Shown in pieces: positions 17,368 through 25,986 of a DNA stretch of 64,000 bases. The notes beneath the pieces are model-generated. The model had not been told where the DNA came from and did no database searches. It saw nothing but the letters and a program-made list of their open reading frames with translations. The position numbers were made by a program, and so were the translations under genes. This DNA is from Methylophaga thiooxydans DMS010 (lineage in GTDB: Bacteria > Pseudomonadota > Gammaproteobacteria > Nitrosococcales > Methylophagaceae): positions 1 through 64,000 of the forward strand of contig NZ_GG657904.1 of the NCBI RefSeq assembly GCF_000156355.1, read 5' to 3'. How positions within the stretch are numbered: the stretch's first letter is position 1; every line of letters begins with the position of its first letter.

Positions 17368-17424
17368 AAATATTTGTTGTTATTGAAGATACCGTCTACG
17401 CATAAAAACGGCAACAATCAGAAG

Positions 17425-18006
17425 TTAAGATGCAACCGCTTGACCTATGCAATTAGCTTCAGCATCCAGCATTGTCCATTTACTACGTACACTTTTTGAC
17501 GTGACAGCATTATCAATCTTGCGATTTTTTAGAATTAGGAGCAATGCCGTCATATATAGTACCGCCCTTAAAAAGAGTGAACCTCTGACAATGTGATAAA
17601 AGACAGTAAGGTGCATTTCTTTTTGGGCTTTTAATATCAGTTTCTTTTGATGCTCTGACTCTGTTTTTAAGAAAGCATCCTCCCAACGCTCTTGATAACG
17701 TTTTAACTGAGGACTATTTTTAATATCATTCCGGCCCAAAAATAACGTCAGGATAAAATGCATCGCACTTAACTGATGGGTGTATCTAATCACCCCATTC
17801 AAAGTCGTGCGTGTAATGCAATACAATTCATTATCAAAATCAATTTCTCCCGCTTCAGCGGCATTGAATAATTGATCACGTATATCAAAAAGGCGCTGAC
17901 GAGTAGAGTCGTTCAAATAGCTTCTATACTCAACAAACCAGGCGTACCAAATCCCAATAAATAACGCGATCAGTAATATTGAATCATTCAATTGTGAATC
18001 CATCAC
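17425..18006 (-). CDS. unrecognised membrane protein of central cassette
   Basis: The 193-residue product has an N-terminal membrane segment (about 9 to 26, LLIALFIGIWYAWFVEY), a cytoplasm-sized helical region rich in charged residues (RLFDIRDQLFNAAEAGEIDF; QLKRYQERWEDAFLKTESEH), and a second membrane segment at about 146 to 162. It overlaps the 3' end of the gene before it by four bases (ATGA), and a terminator follows. It has no counterpart in Mu between G and I. I do not recognise the family. Superinfection exclusion, abortive infection or inner-membrane docking are possible; none is shown. Confidence 0.75.
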   Translation of the reverse strand: MMDSQLNDSILLIALFIGIWYAWFVEYRSYLNDSTRQRLFDIRDQLFNAAEAGEIDFDNELYCITRTTLNGVIRYTHQLSAMHFILTLFLGRNDIKNSPQLKRYQERWEDAFLKTESEHQKKLILKAQKEMHLTVFYHIVRGSLFLRAVLYMTALLLILKNRKIDNAVTSKSVRSKWTMLDAEANCIGQAVAS

Positions 18007-18455
18007 ACATCCTCCGGTCTTGTTTCGCCTCTTGGCGTTAAGTCACTAGATGTTCTCTTACTGTCCACTTCTTTTTCATACATCTCTTTATATGGTTGAT
18101 AGCGTTCAACCACATTTTTTCTATGTCTTGACTGACCTCTACCATATAAAATCCCGAACACACCAAAGAGACCACCGAGCAAGCCAACTAGATAACTACT
18201 CTCTTCAGCTGACTTTTCATCCTTGTTAATTTCAGCGTGGATTTTCGCGTTAATGCCAATATCAGCTTTTGTTGTTTTACCAGCCCATGAAATTGCAACT
18301 GGCGATAAAAGATATAGCCCTAAAACCAATGCTGACCCAGCAATAAACCACCTTATAGTTTTTGACCACTCAGCAGCTCGCATTGTTGCGATACTTCCCC
18401 GAAGCGATGCATTTTCAACGAGTAAGTCTGTTCTTGATTGATATTTGTCTGCCAT
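18003..18455 (-). CDS. unrecognised two-helix membrane protein of central cassette
   Basis: From the ATG at 18455 the protein has about 150 residues: MADKYQSRTDLLVENASLRG, a membrane segment at about 33 to 53 (WFIAGSALVLGLYLLSPVAI), a charged loop (IHAEINKDEKSAEES), a second glycine-rich membrane segment (YLVGLLGGLFGVFGILYGRG) and a basic C-terminal tail. The longer frame would start at a TTG inside a T-run and is less likely. The ribosome site is weak. It is transcribed with the 193-residue membrane gene and probably works with it. Confidence 0.7.
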   Translation of the reverse strand: MADKYQSRTDLLVENASLRGSIATMRAAEWSKTIRWFIAGSALVLGLYLLSPVAISWAGKTTKADIGINAKIHAEINKDEKSAEESSYLVGLLGGLFGVFGILYGRGQSRHRKNVVERYQPYKEMYEKEVDSKRTSSDLTPRGETRPEDV

Positions 18456-18685
18456 CAGGCACAAAAAAACCCGACACCAATCAAACCATCAGCATCAGGG
18501 TTACTCCCTATTAGTAGTTATCCATAATAAGGCATATTGTCACAGTTTTACATATCCAAGCAATAGCAACACTATTAAAGACCGCTTAACCCCGTTTAAA
18601 TTCCCGCACAATCGTTTAATACTTTTATATTCCAATACTGACCGCACATCAACAGTTAAAACAGCTTAGAACGGCACACAGAGAT
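18456..18685 (-). other. AT-rich gap between gpG and membrane cassette, candidate central gyrase-site region
   Basis: This 230-base gap has no credible gene. It is rich in A and T, holds a T-run (18462 to 18468) next to a GGG that may be a weak terminator for gpG, and contains CCCCGTTTAAATTCCCG around 18594 to 18611. That motif resembles the TTAAATCCCG repeats at the prophage left end. In Mu the strong gyrase site lies between the same two genes, G and I, at the centre of the genome. If the left end is at 37.77 kb, this gap would be central for a right end about 0.6 kb beyond base 1. Confidence 0.4.
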
Positions 18686-19135
18686 TCAACGTAGTGCATC
18701 TTGAAAGTGTTCGTAAAGGGTATCAATTATCATTTGTTCATCGTCTTCTGACACACCCAAGTAGGGCCTGGCGGGAATACCTCGGTCTTCATCACCGAAC
18801 TGATGGGTCGCGCCCTGGATAAGGTTGGTACCCATTTCCATACTCTGGCTGCTGGTGTTATAGGCTAGCGTGTCACGCATGAATCCTTCTAGCACCAGCA
18901 CCTTGTCGGCGTTTTTCTTTTTACGTGCCTGATATTTCGGATCGAGTGGCTCCCATGGGTTACTTTCAGGATCGACTTGCTGATCCCATCGATCATGGGT
19001 GCTGTTAAGTAAACCTTCACCGATATCGATAAAGGCGGGTTCCAAGTCTTCACCGGCATCGACCAGGGCGCGTAGCCGGGCGGCGATGGCTTTATCCGGG
19101 AAGCTATAGTCGATACTGATTGATGCGCCTGCCAT
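18686..19135 (-). CDS. virion morphogenesis protein, Mu gpG
   Basis: The 149-residue protein carries the family pattern: an N-terminal ISIDYSFPDKAIAARLRALV, RWDQQVDPESNPWEPLDPKY, and ATHQFGDEDRGIPARPYLGV followed by a C-terminal helix. Mu gpG acts in head-tail joining. It starts on the stop of the small upstream frame (TAATG). Confidence 0.92.
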   Translation of the reverse strand: MAGASISIDYSFPDKAIAARLRALVDAGEDLEPAFIDIGEGLLNSTHDRWDQQVDPESNPWEPLDPKYQARKKKNADKVLVLEGFMRDTLAYNTSSQSMEMGTNLIQGATHQFGDEDRGIPARPYLGVSEDDEQMIIDTLYEHFQDALR

Positions 19136-19242
19136 TATTCACCTATACTATGTTTATCGGTTGCGATGCTGGCGCGTACGCCCATAGCATCAAAAACCCG
19201 CCAACCTGGTGCGTCAGGAAAAGTGGCCCCATCATTCTTCAT
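19135..19242 (-). CDS. small 35-residue frame linking gpF and gpG
   Basis: A short frame (MKNDGATFPDAPGWRVFDAM, ending KHSIGE) starts inside the last codons of gpF and stops over the gpG start codon (TAATG). Both overlaps fill the gap exactly, which suggests translation through the junction. A GGTG lies nine bases upstream of the ATG. I do not recognise the product; it could serve only to couple gpG translation. Confidence 0.45.
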   Translation of the reverse strand: MKNDGATFPDAPGWRVFDAMGVRASIATDKHSIGE

Positions 19243-20449
19243 CCCCATACACCAGATACCCCTTACGCTGACTGTTCAGGTAATTACGGCGTGATGTCGG
19301 GATAAACGTCCAGCTTTCCAGTAACCCCTTTCTCACATTGGCCACCGCGACCAGGTACCGGCCTTTACCGATATCGTAGGCTTTGACAATGCGAGAGCGC
19401 AGCACCACTTTGCCAGTGCCGTTGTGTTGCTGGAACGATAACCAGACTTCATAAGGATTGGTCAGCAAGTCGTCCAGTAACGGCAGGAACTCAGCACGGG
19501 CGGGATCAATATGTTCTGATAATGCCTTGCTGTTGAGCAGAAACGGTAAGCCTCCGGGGGTGTAGAGTTTCTCTTCACCCACTTGTTTTTGCAGCTGCTC
19601 ATATACTTCTGCTTTTTTATTTAAGCGTGATCCCAACTTCACCGGCGACTTGGTGAAAGGTATCTGTTGTTCTCTGCCAGCTTCAGCCCAGCCTTGTGGT
19701 GTGAGCGTTGTCCACTGAGTGCGTGTTTTTGTGTATTGCGCCATCACATCATCAGCCAGCTGCTCACCAAAAGCGGCTCTGCCTGGATTATAGGCGAAGC
19801 CCGGATCAACACCTTTGGGTACGCTTACGGTACGAGGCGACGGGCCTCGGACACCGACCACTTTATCTTCCAGTTCTACTGCAGGAGCGTTATCCGGGCC
19901 AGTTTTACCGAGCTTATCCATATCGCGTTTGCTGAGTGTTCTGACCCGACACTTGCAACCCCAGCCGTTCTGGGGGTAATGGGTCTGCCAGAATGGGTCG
20001 TCGGCATCAAGGATTAATCCGTCCCAGGCTACATGCTCTGGCCGTGGATGCTCGACAGCATCATTGTGTATGTACTGCCAGAATGGTCGAGTGTGTTTGA
20101 CTTGCTGCATCTGGGCATATCGACCAGCGTTATGGCTTTGATACAGATTGGTCTCGTAGATAACCCGGCTGCGCCAGTTGCGACCACCGTTATAGCCCCA
20201 GCCGTGCTTGCTGACTATCTGATCAAAGTCTTTGCGAAAGTCCTTCAGGCTCATGCCTTCAGTAATCACTTTGTCCATTGATGAACGAAAATCGTTAAGC
20301 AGGTCTTCTTTCATCGCCCCGGCAATGACAAAGGCACGGGCATGCTGGCCCTCATAGATATCTGTCCAGGATGCCGTCGGCAGGTTCAGCTTGTCACGAA
20401 ACGCATCAACCGCTTTATTGAAAGGCATGGAGCCGTAATTGATGTTCAT
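19232..20449 (-). CDS. minor head protein gpF with C-terminal nuclease-like domain
   Basis: The first 260 residues match the Mu gpF/SPP1 gp7 head morphogenesis family, including AFVIAGAMKEDLLNDFRSSM, GWNYGG-type RNWRSRVIYETNLYQSHNAG and the conserved NGWGCKCRVRTL zinc-like motif. The C-terminal 110 residues (LPFLLNSKALSEHIDPARAE, LTNPYEVWLSFQQHN, VLRSRIVKAYDI and IPTSRRNYLNSQRKG) resemble the Barnase-EndoU-ColicinE5/D-RelE superfamily (PBECR) found fused to phage head proteins. Such a domain could travel in the virion and cut RNA in the new host. The nuclease assignment rests on fold pattern, not on a proved active site. Confidence 0.88.
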   Translation of the reverse strand: MNINYGSMPFNKAVDAFRDKLNLPTASWTDIYEGQHARAFVIAGAMKEDLLNDFRSSMDKVITEGMSLKDFRKDFDQIVSKHGWGYNGGRNWRSRVIYETNLYQSHNAGRYAQMQQVKHTRPFWQYIHNDAVEHPRPEHVAWDGLILDADDPFWQTHYPQNGWGCKCRVRTLSKRDMDKLGKTGPDNAPAVELEDKVVGVRGPSPRTVSVPKGVDPGFAYNPGRAAFGEQLADDVMAQYTKTRTQWTTLTPQGWAEAGREQQIPFTKSPVKLGSRLNKKAEVYEQLQKQVGEEKLYTPGGLPFLLNSKALSEHIDPARAEFLPLLDDLLTNPYEVWLSFQQHNGTGKVVLRSRIVKAYDIGKGRYLVAVANVRKGLLESWTFIPTSRRNYLNSQRKGYLVYGDEE

Positions 20450-20746
20450 TTAGCCAGCTTCATGCAATTTTTGCTTCAGCAGATAACCTTCCAGTTGCCA
20501 GATTTTATTTTTGGCATTCTCATAGGCTATCTTCTCACCTATTTCAGCGTCGAAGTTTTCTGGACTAGCGCAAGCTGATTCACCTGTTACAGTAAAGCCA
20601 TTTTGTAAAGTTAAGCAGCAGACAGTTAATTGGCTTCCTTCAAATACGTGATACTGCTCTGACTTGATTACAGCCTGAAGCATATCTGGAGTTAACCTTG
20701 GAGCGTTAAGTTCTTTCTTTTGAATTTCATTTTCTATTTCAGTCAT
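20450..20746 (-). CDS. N4 Gp49 / Sf6 gp66 family protein
   Basis: The core VCCLTLQNGFTVTGESACAS followed by PENFDAEIGEKIAYENAKNK and IWQLEGYLL is the signature of this small phage family of unknown function. The start is put at 20746 (MTEIENEIQ) because GAGGTG lies eight bases upstream and the ATG overlaps the portal gene stop. The product is 98 residues. Confidence 0.88.
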   Translation of the reverse strand: MTEIENEIQKKELNAPRLTPDMLQAVIKSEQYHVFEGSQLTVCCLTLQNGFTVTGESACASPENFDAEIGEKIAYENAKNKIWQLEGYLLKQKLHEAG

Positions 20747-22304
20747 TTTCAGACACCTCATAACGCCCAGCCAGCTCAGCGGTGGCCAGCGCCATTTGAA
20801 TCACGTCAGCAAGTTCTTCCGGGTCAAGAAAACCGAATGCTTCGACCAGGCGATCCTGAAAGTCTTCTAGCGTGCCACCGTTATCATCCACTTCCTCTAA
20901 TAAGGATTTAATACGGTTATAAAGGTCGTCTAACGGTGACTGTGCTTGTGTTGCCAGTTGATTCACAACACCATCTAACTCTGTTTCATTATCACCGGCT
21001 TTGGCTGCAGCGGTAGCGGCGGCATTCGGGCGTGCAGCATCATTTTGTTCAGGGGTGTTAGTTGGAACCGGTTCATAGCCTTCACCATAGATCTCCGTCA
21101 GTTTTTCTTGGTTAAGCCGGTAGCCCATATCGAACAAAAGCTTATCGCGTTCGGCGCGTTCGTTAAGTTCTTCACCTTCCTCAGAGATGAACTTGATACG
21201 TGGGCCACGGCGTGGATCGGCACCGGGAATATTGAGTGCAACCATTGGCCAAAGTAGGTCACGGTTTAAGGTGCCAGCAATTTGCCGCACGTCACTGACC
21301 AGCAGATCATGACGCACTTCATTATGGATATCACCCAGGTTAGAACCCAGACCGGTATTTTGTGCCGTACTGGTTAAGGTGCCACCGAGAATCGCTTTAG
21401 ACTGAACCGACTCGCACCAGTTGATCATAAACTGGTATGGGTCGCTGGCTCCCTTGGCGGCCTCTTTAAAATCGACATCCATACCATCGGGCATGATGCC
21501 TGCAGCACTGTGGCCGATACCAATGACGGCGCGAAGCAAGGTATTTTTTTCTTCATCACTGGCACCGCTGGGGTAAGTGCCGAGTCGCATTGGTATGCCA
21601 TAGACTTCCAGAAACTCGGCCAGATCCCGAATGCTGTAGTTTTTAAACAGGTATGGCCATGCGAGGATACGATGCAAACCGCCACGGGCAATGCTGCCAG
21701 ACTTGGCTTTATGAACATGCGTTACCCAGCCAAACGGCCACAATTCATCACCTCTGCCACCACTGTTACGCAGCAGAATCTTTTTGCGATCATTTTCATC
21801 GATGGTAAATAGGCGTGCTGATTGATGCTCTAGCGTTGGTAACAGCGTTTTACCCAGCTTATGCCAACCGAGTTCCAGCATCGAATAGCCTTTGCCAATC
21901 GCATCACCGATATCGAAAAGGTGATCTTCGAAGTCTTCCATGTCAAGCAGCCACTCTTTGACCTCTTCGGCAAGCGCTTCTTCTTTTTTATCGGCATTAC
22001 GCGGTGCGACCACATCCCAATCGACACCCATCAACGCCCGTTTTCGCTTACTCATTTCCGCAAAGACATGGGCATCTTTTTCTTCCATATCTTCAAACAG
22101 GTCGGCCTGTTCGACCAGATTGCCTTGTTCAGCTGCTTGCAGAATGCTGGCTAACTTGCGTGGTGTTAAACCACCTGAAGGATGGTTCTCAAACTCTTTA
22201 CTGATAAAGCCGAGCTTGGATGTTTGCTCTTCACTCAGTGCTTCTCGCACCTGTACTGGCTTACCAGCGGCATCTACGATTTGACTTGTTCTTACTTGTT
22301 CCAT
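20739..22304 (-). CDS. portal protein, Mu gp29 (DUF935)
   Basis: The protein, about 521 residues from the ATG at 22304 (MEQVRTSQIVDAAGKPVQVR), matches the DUF935 portal family: KRKRALMGVDWDVVAPRN, DIGDAIGKGYSMLELGWHK, AWPYLFKNYSIRDLAEFLEV, and GTLTSTAQNTGLGSNLGDIH. The chosen start has a GGTGG ribosome site within the terminase stop region. It forms the ring through which DNA enters the head. Confidence 0.92.
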   Translation of the reverse strand: MEQVRTSQIVDAAGKPVQVREALSEEQTSKLGFISKEFENHPSGGLTPRKLASILQAAEQGNLVEQADLFEDMEEKDAHVFAEMSKRKRALMGVDWDVVAPRNADKKEEALAEEVKEWLLDMEDFEDHLFDIGDAIGKGYSMLELGWHKLGKTLLPTLEHQSARLFTIDENDRKKILLRNSGGRGDELWPFGWVTHVHKAKSGSIARGGLHRILAWPYLFKNYSIRDLAEFLEVYGIPMRLGTYPSGASDEEKNTLLRAVIGIGHSAAGIMPDGMDVDFKEAAKGASDPYQFMINWCESVQSKAILGGTLTSTAQNTGLGSNLGDIHNEVRHDLLVSDVRQIAGTLNRDLLWPMVALNIPGADPRRGPRIKFISEEGEELNERAERDKLLFDMGYRLNQEKLTEIYGEGYEPVPTNTPEQNDAARPNAAATAAAKAGDNETELDGVVNQLATQAQSPLDDLYNRIKSLLEEVDDNGGTLEDFQDRLVEAFGFLDPEELADVIQMALATAELAGRYEVSEND

Positions 22305-22306
22305 TG

Positions 22307-23833
22307 TTACCATCCACCGCCTTTTTGCATCAGGCTGCTGTAGTCGTTGTCGGGGTTGTCGCGTTCGGTTTTGCTGGGGGCTGCTGTCCACTCAATCGGT
22401 GAAGCCAAATCAAAGCTGGCAGCATGCGCCATGACCAAACTAATCGCTGCGTCACCGTGTCGGCTTTTGGCAGCATCGGTTTTACCATCGGGCAATTTCG
22501 GTACACCTTTAATCACTTGCAGCGCACCGATATCGTCTGCGACATCGGCATCACGCGGGATAAGAATGGTGTCGTCCTCAAACGCAGCTTTGAACTTGGG
22601 CATATTATCCAGGTACCAGCTTTGGCTAAGCATCACTTCTTCGACCACATTGACGCCATAGCGGTACTTGGCTTGCTCTGCCAGATACTGACCATTACCA
22701 CGGGCATCCAGCTTGGCCGCACTGAATCGAGGCAAACGATCACAGATATAAAACAGCACCTGCTCTTGCTGCTTGAACGGCACGTTGTGCAGTTCAACCA
22801 TAAATGGCACTACGCGCCTGAGCTGCTGACTGATGGTCATCGGTGTCAGCACGGTTAAGTCACCGGAGCGACCAAAATCTTCGCCTAAAACGTGGCGTAA
22901 ATTGGGATTTAACTGGTCTAAAAGCGGCTTTAAATTAACCTCACACCAGGCCAGCATTTCTGCCTGGCGAAGATGCTCTGGCCACAGGTTGAACTCGGCG
23001 GTACCGGAATAGCGCAGCACCGGCACATCATGCATGCGGGACTCACGTAGGGCGCGGCTGATATAGGTGCCACCGCCTTGTTTGGGGACGCAGTCATATT
23101 CTTCTTCGGCATCTTCGGTACTGGCAGTATTTTTACGAAGCCCAGCTTTCCATTCGTCTTCGCCTTCTTGTGTCCATTGAATTTTCTGAATTTGGCAGAT
23201 GCGTTTATAGAGACCCATTTCACACGCATCATCCAGTGTGATTCGATGAACGCTGTAATCTTTTTTTCCAGATCGACTGTCTTCGATGAGTTCATTGAAC
23301 AGGTTTTCTACGCCATTATGCGTAGAGATGATTCGAATTTTGCTGCCCCACATCGTCAGAGCTAACGCAGCTTTTAAAAGCTCATCAAGTGCATCATGGA
23401 ATGCCGCCTCATCAATGCAGACATTACCCTGACGACCACGCATATTGCTGGGTCGTGAGCTGAGTGCCTGAATCTTAAAGCCGCTGGCAAAGCGAATAGT
23501 GAAGGTGAGAATATCTTTGTCTTCATCTTCAAAGATTTCCTCTTCAATGGCTGAGGCAGCCTTATTGAATGACTTAGCCCACATCGAACAAGCATCAATA
23601 AACTCTACGGCCATCTCTTTATTAGAACCAACGTAGTAGCAGTTGGTACCGCCCGCAGCCTTTGACGATGAGGCGGCTAATACTTGATCGGCTGCTTCAG
23701 CCCAAGTTAAACCTGTACGTCGTGACTTTTCAGCAAGCTTAAGAATACTGTCATCTGCCATCCAGTTCTTTTGATATGGCAGCAGGACATCATTCGGATC
23801 GTAATCTTTGTATATGGCTAAAGCAGCGCCCAT
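22307..23833 (-). CDS. terminase large subunit, Mu gp28
   Basis: The 508-residue protein has the packaging ATPase features: an N-terminal LPYQKNWMADDSILKLAEKS, the RRTGLTWAEA phosphate-binding loop variant, NVCIDEAAFH as Walker B with the catalytic Glu, and a C-terminal RNase H-like nuclease region (LGEDFGRSGDLTV, KLDARGNGQYLAEQA, SRHGDAAIS). It packages phage DNA together with flanking host DNA by headful. Confidence 0.94.
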   Translation of the reverse strand: MGAALAIYKDYDPNDVLLPYQKNWMADDSILKLAEKSRRTGLTWAEAADQVLAASSSKAAGGTNCYYVGSNKEMAVEFIDACSMWAKSFNKAASAIEEEIFEDEDKDILTFTIRFASGFKIQALSSRPSNMRGRQGNVCIDEAAFHDALDELLKAALALTMWGSKIRIISTHNGVENLFNELIEDSRSGKKDYSVHRITLDDACEMGLYKRICQIQKIQWTQEGEDEWKAGLRKNTASTEDAEEEYDCVPKQGGGTYISRALRESRMHDVPVLRYSGTAEFNLWPEHLRQAEMLAWCEVNLKPLLDQLNPNLRHVLGEDFGRSGDLTVLTPMTISQQLRRVVPFMVELHNVPFKQQEQVLFYICDRLPRFSAAKLDARGNGQYLAEQAKYRYGVNVVEEVMLSQSWYLDNMPKFKAAFEDDTILIPRDADVADDIGALQVIKGVPKLPDGKTDAAKSRHGDAAISLVMAHAASFDLASPIEWTAAPSKTERDNPDNDYSSLMQKGGGW

Positions 23834-23836
23834 CGC

Positions 23837-24385
23837 TTAACCCAGCCCCAGTATTTCTGTCTTGATTGAATCAATTGCTTTTTGGCTCATGCCTTGGCTG
23901 ACCATAGACTTTTCAGCTGTCGCTGCAGCTTCGTTAGCGGCTTCGGCTCTGATGGCTTTCTCTCGCTCTTCATTCATATTGGCCGCTGACTCCAGTCGCT
24001 GAACAGCGAGTGCCAATTGAGCCAGCATTTTTGGCTCTACAGGGGTATCACCTTCAGCCATATGCATTGCTGAATCAAACGCCATCGTGCGGATGATTTC
24101 ATTGACTAACTTACCAACCTGGCCTTGCGGTGCAGCGCCCAGCTTGCCGATCCACATGCTGGCCAGTTCGCGTGATTGCTGTAGTTTGGCTCCGACATCT
24201 TTCATCTTGACGGCATATCGATTGACCGCAGACTTGCTGACGCGATCATCAGTGCCGAGCTGTTCAAGGATGGCATTGATTTGTGCTGTGGCATCCAGTT
24301 GTGAGACTCGCGGATCTCGCAACAGGGTTTGCAGCTGCTCCAGAATATCGGCTGGCAATTGCTCAATGGATGAGGCGCGAGCCAT
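23837..24385 (-). CDS. terminase small subunit, Mu gp27 (DUF3486)
   Basis: The 182-residue protein has a helix-turn-helix near the N-terminus (LDATAQINAILEQL, then RVSKSAVNRYAVKM) and a long Ala/Glu-rich coiled-coil region, as in DUF3486. It recognises the phage end and recruits the large subunit. Three bases separate it from the large subunit gene. Confidence 0.9.
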   Translation of the reverse strand: MARASSIEQLPADILEQLQTLLRDPRVSQLDATAQINAILEQLGTDDRVSKSAVNRYAVKMKDVGAKLQQSRELASMWIGKLGAAPQGQVGKLVNEIIRTMAFDSAMHMAEGDTPVEPKMLAQLALAVQRLESAANMNEEREKAIRAEAANEAAATAEKSMVSQGMSQKAIDSIKTEILGLG

Positions 24386-24558
24386 TATTCAGTCGTCTCT
24401 ACGCTGATGGTGATGGGTGAATAAGAATGTGACATCCCAACACCAAAGAAATAACCAGCGGCAATGATGTAGCAAAAAATAACCACACTCTTTAACACTT
24501 CTTTGCCGAAGCTCTTTATATCTTGCTGTAACAGCCAGTTCTTTAATTTTCTAATCAT
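24385..24558 (-). CDS. small single-pass membrane protein
   Basis: A 57-residue frame (MIRKLKNWLLQQDIKSFGKE at the N-terminus, ending ITISVETTE) has one hydrophobic segment, VVIFCYIIAAGYFFGVGM, at about residues 25 to 42, with a basic N-terminal side. It overlaps the gene before it by four bases and its stop overlaps the gp27 start (TAATG), so the junctions support a real gene. Position after holin and DUF2730 suggests an accessory lysis or membrane role, unproved. Confidence 0.72.
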   Translation of the reverse strand: MIRKLKNWLLQQDIKSFGKEVLKSVVIFCYIIAAGYFFGVGMSHSYSPITISVETTE

Positions 24559-24845
24559 GGTCGCGCTCTCCCAATACCATCAATTCGGCTCCGCCCCAGC
24601 GCAACATCGACGCCACGCTGAGTCACCTTGGCAATCAACAATTCACCAACCGTTGTAATCGCCAGCAGACCTTGCTCTTCCAGCCAGCGCAATTCGGTAC
24701 GAACACGATCAGCAGACACATCATGACCAACACTGGCCAAAATCATTTGCAAGATGTTTTCGTTATGCGAGTAGCCAGGGTCTTGCTCCAATGCCTGCAA
24801 TAAGGCAAGACGAATAGATTCTGTGAGTATTTGATTAAAGCTCAC
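24555..24845 (-). CDS. Mu gp26-like DNA-binding protein (VpaChn25_0724 type)
   Basis: The 96-residue protein is a small winged-helix type: IRLALLQALEQDPGYSHNEN, ILASVGHDVSADRVRTELRW, LEEQGLLAI, VGELLIAKVTQRGVDVALGR. This is the typical form of the small phage family next to gp27 in Mu-like phages. Its role is unknown. It overlaps its neighbours by four bases at each end. Confidence 0.85.
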   Translation of the reverse strand: MSFNQILTESIRLALLQALEQDPGYSHNENILQMILASVGHDVSADRVRTELRWLEEQGLLAITTVGELLIAKVTQRGVDVALGRSRIDGIGRARP

Positions 24846-25177
24846 CGCTTATCTCCTCGTAACAGATAGTCATTGATTAGCGTTAGCTGGGTTGTCATGG
24901 CTTTCAAAGAGCCAGTCATTTCGCTGATGTTTTCACTCATTCCATTCATGCGATTGTAGATATTGCTAAGGTCGGTATGCGTTGGTGCACCATTCATTCG
25001 CTCTTCAACGATATCCATTCGGCTAACTACTTTAACTATCTGCTGGCTCACTTCTTTAATCTCTGTTTTATTCACGCGATGGCGATTGATTAGCCAGGTG
25101 TAAACCCAATTACCTGCAAACAAAAAAGCCAGAAACACATCAAACCAAAACCTGTATGCGGTGTAATCTAATTCCAT
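24842..25177 (-). CDS. Mu gp25-like membrane protein (DUF2730)
   Basis: The 111-residue protein has one N-terminal membrane segment (FWFDVFLAFLFAGNWVYTWL) followed by a coiled coil (TEIKEVSQQIVKVVSRMDIV and MSENISEMTGSLKAMTTQLT), as in DUF2730. It could act like a spanin-type or lysis accessory protein, though the family is not characterised. Confidence 0.85.
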   Translation of the reverse strand: MELDYTAYRFWFDVFLAFLFAGNWVYTWLINRHRVNKTEIKEVSQQIVKVVSRMDIVEERMNGAPTHTDLSNIYNRMNGMSENISEMTGSLKAMTTQLTLINDYLLRGDKR

Positions 25178-25405
25178 TTATCGCTCCCGCTTAGCCTTAA
25201 TGTTTTGACAGTCCACACAGCGCACCGCGTCTGGTCTTGCTTCCAGTCTTTTATTTGGAATCGGCTCACCACAATCCAAGCAATAGCGAATACCGTTTTC
25301 TTCATCAGGTTGTTCTGTTTCTCTGCTACTTCGAAGCACCGTCTGAATCGCGATATCCCTGTCTTTTTGTTCGCGCTCCTGGGCGCGGTCGAACACGTCC
25401 ACCAT
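25178..25405 (-). CDS. DksA/TraR-type C4 zinc-finger protein
   Basis: The 75-residue protein ends in a four-Cys finger (YCLDCGEPIP ... VRCVDC) preceded by a short coiled coil, as in TraR-type DksA relatives. TraR binds RNA polymerase in the secondary channel and mimics DksA plus ppGpp. A similar effect on host transcription late in infection is likely. The gene is two bases from the holin stop. Confidence 0.88.
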   Translation of the reverse strand: MVDVFDRAQEREQKDRDIAIQTVLRSSRETEQPDEENGIRYCLDCGEPIPNKRLEARPDAVRCVDCQNIKAKRER

Positions 25406-25407
25406 GC

Positions 25408-25986
25408 TTATTTACTTTCCTTGTTACGGCTTAAAAGAGTAGATAGATTCTGAAATACGCCCGGAGGTGGCGTTTGTCCGGCTGACACTTGTTTATCATC
25501 AGAACGCTTTTTCACTGAGACACCCAGCACAGCAAGCGCGATTGCCCACATACCAGATAGGTTGACCATGGCATTGATAACAGCAGGAGCGTCATTCGGT
25601 GAAATAACGATCACAATGCCCAAAGCAGACATTTGTACAAACCATGTCACGGCAATGGTGTAACCGAAGAAAGGTCTCCAGCGACGGACGAATGAATCGC
25701 CAGAGGTGTACTCGGTTCGCATGGTGGCGTTGATGGTGGCCAACTGCTTGTTCTCGGCTTCTAGTTCGGCGAGAACGATAACGTTCATTTCTTTTTGCAG
25801 TTTTAGTTGAAGCTCTGGATCATGCTTTATTTTGGCTAAGGCTTCATCAGCGTTACCTGCGCCCGTTACTGCATTGGCTGCTTTAACAACCTTATCAGCG
25901 ACGTTACCAGCCCTATCCCCCATTAAAAGCCGGGTTAGCCCCGGCACGAATTGCGCTAATCCTAAAGCAATGCTAATCGGCTCCAT
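25408..25986 (-). CDS. holin, three-membrane-segment type
   Basis: The 192-residue protein has a hydrophobic N-terminus (ISIALGLAQFVPGLTRLL), a helical central region with RTEYTSGDSFVRRWRPFFGY, and two strong membrane segments (TIAVTWFVQMSALGIVIVIS; MVNLSGMWAIALAVLGV) typical of the GTA/phage 3-TM holin family. It overlaps the endolysin by 14 bases. Confidence 0.85.
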   Translation of the reverse strand: MEPISIALGLAQFVPGLTRLLMGDRAGNVADKVVKAANAVTGAGNADEALAKIKHDPELQLKLQKEMNVIVLAELEAENKQLATINATMRTEYTSGDSFVRRWRPFFGYTIAVTWFVQMSALGIVIVISPNDAPAVINAMVNLSGMWAIALAVLGVSVKKRSDDKQVSAGQTPPPGVFQNLSTLLSRNKESK

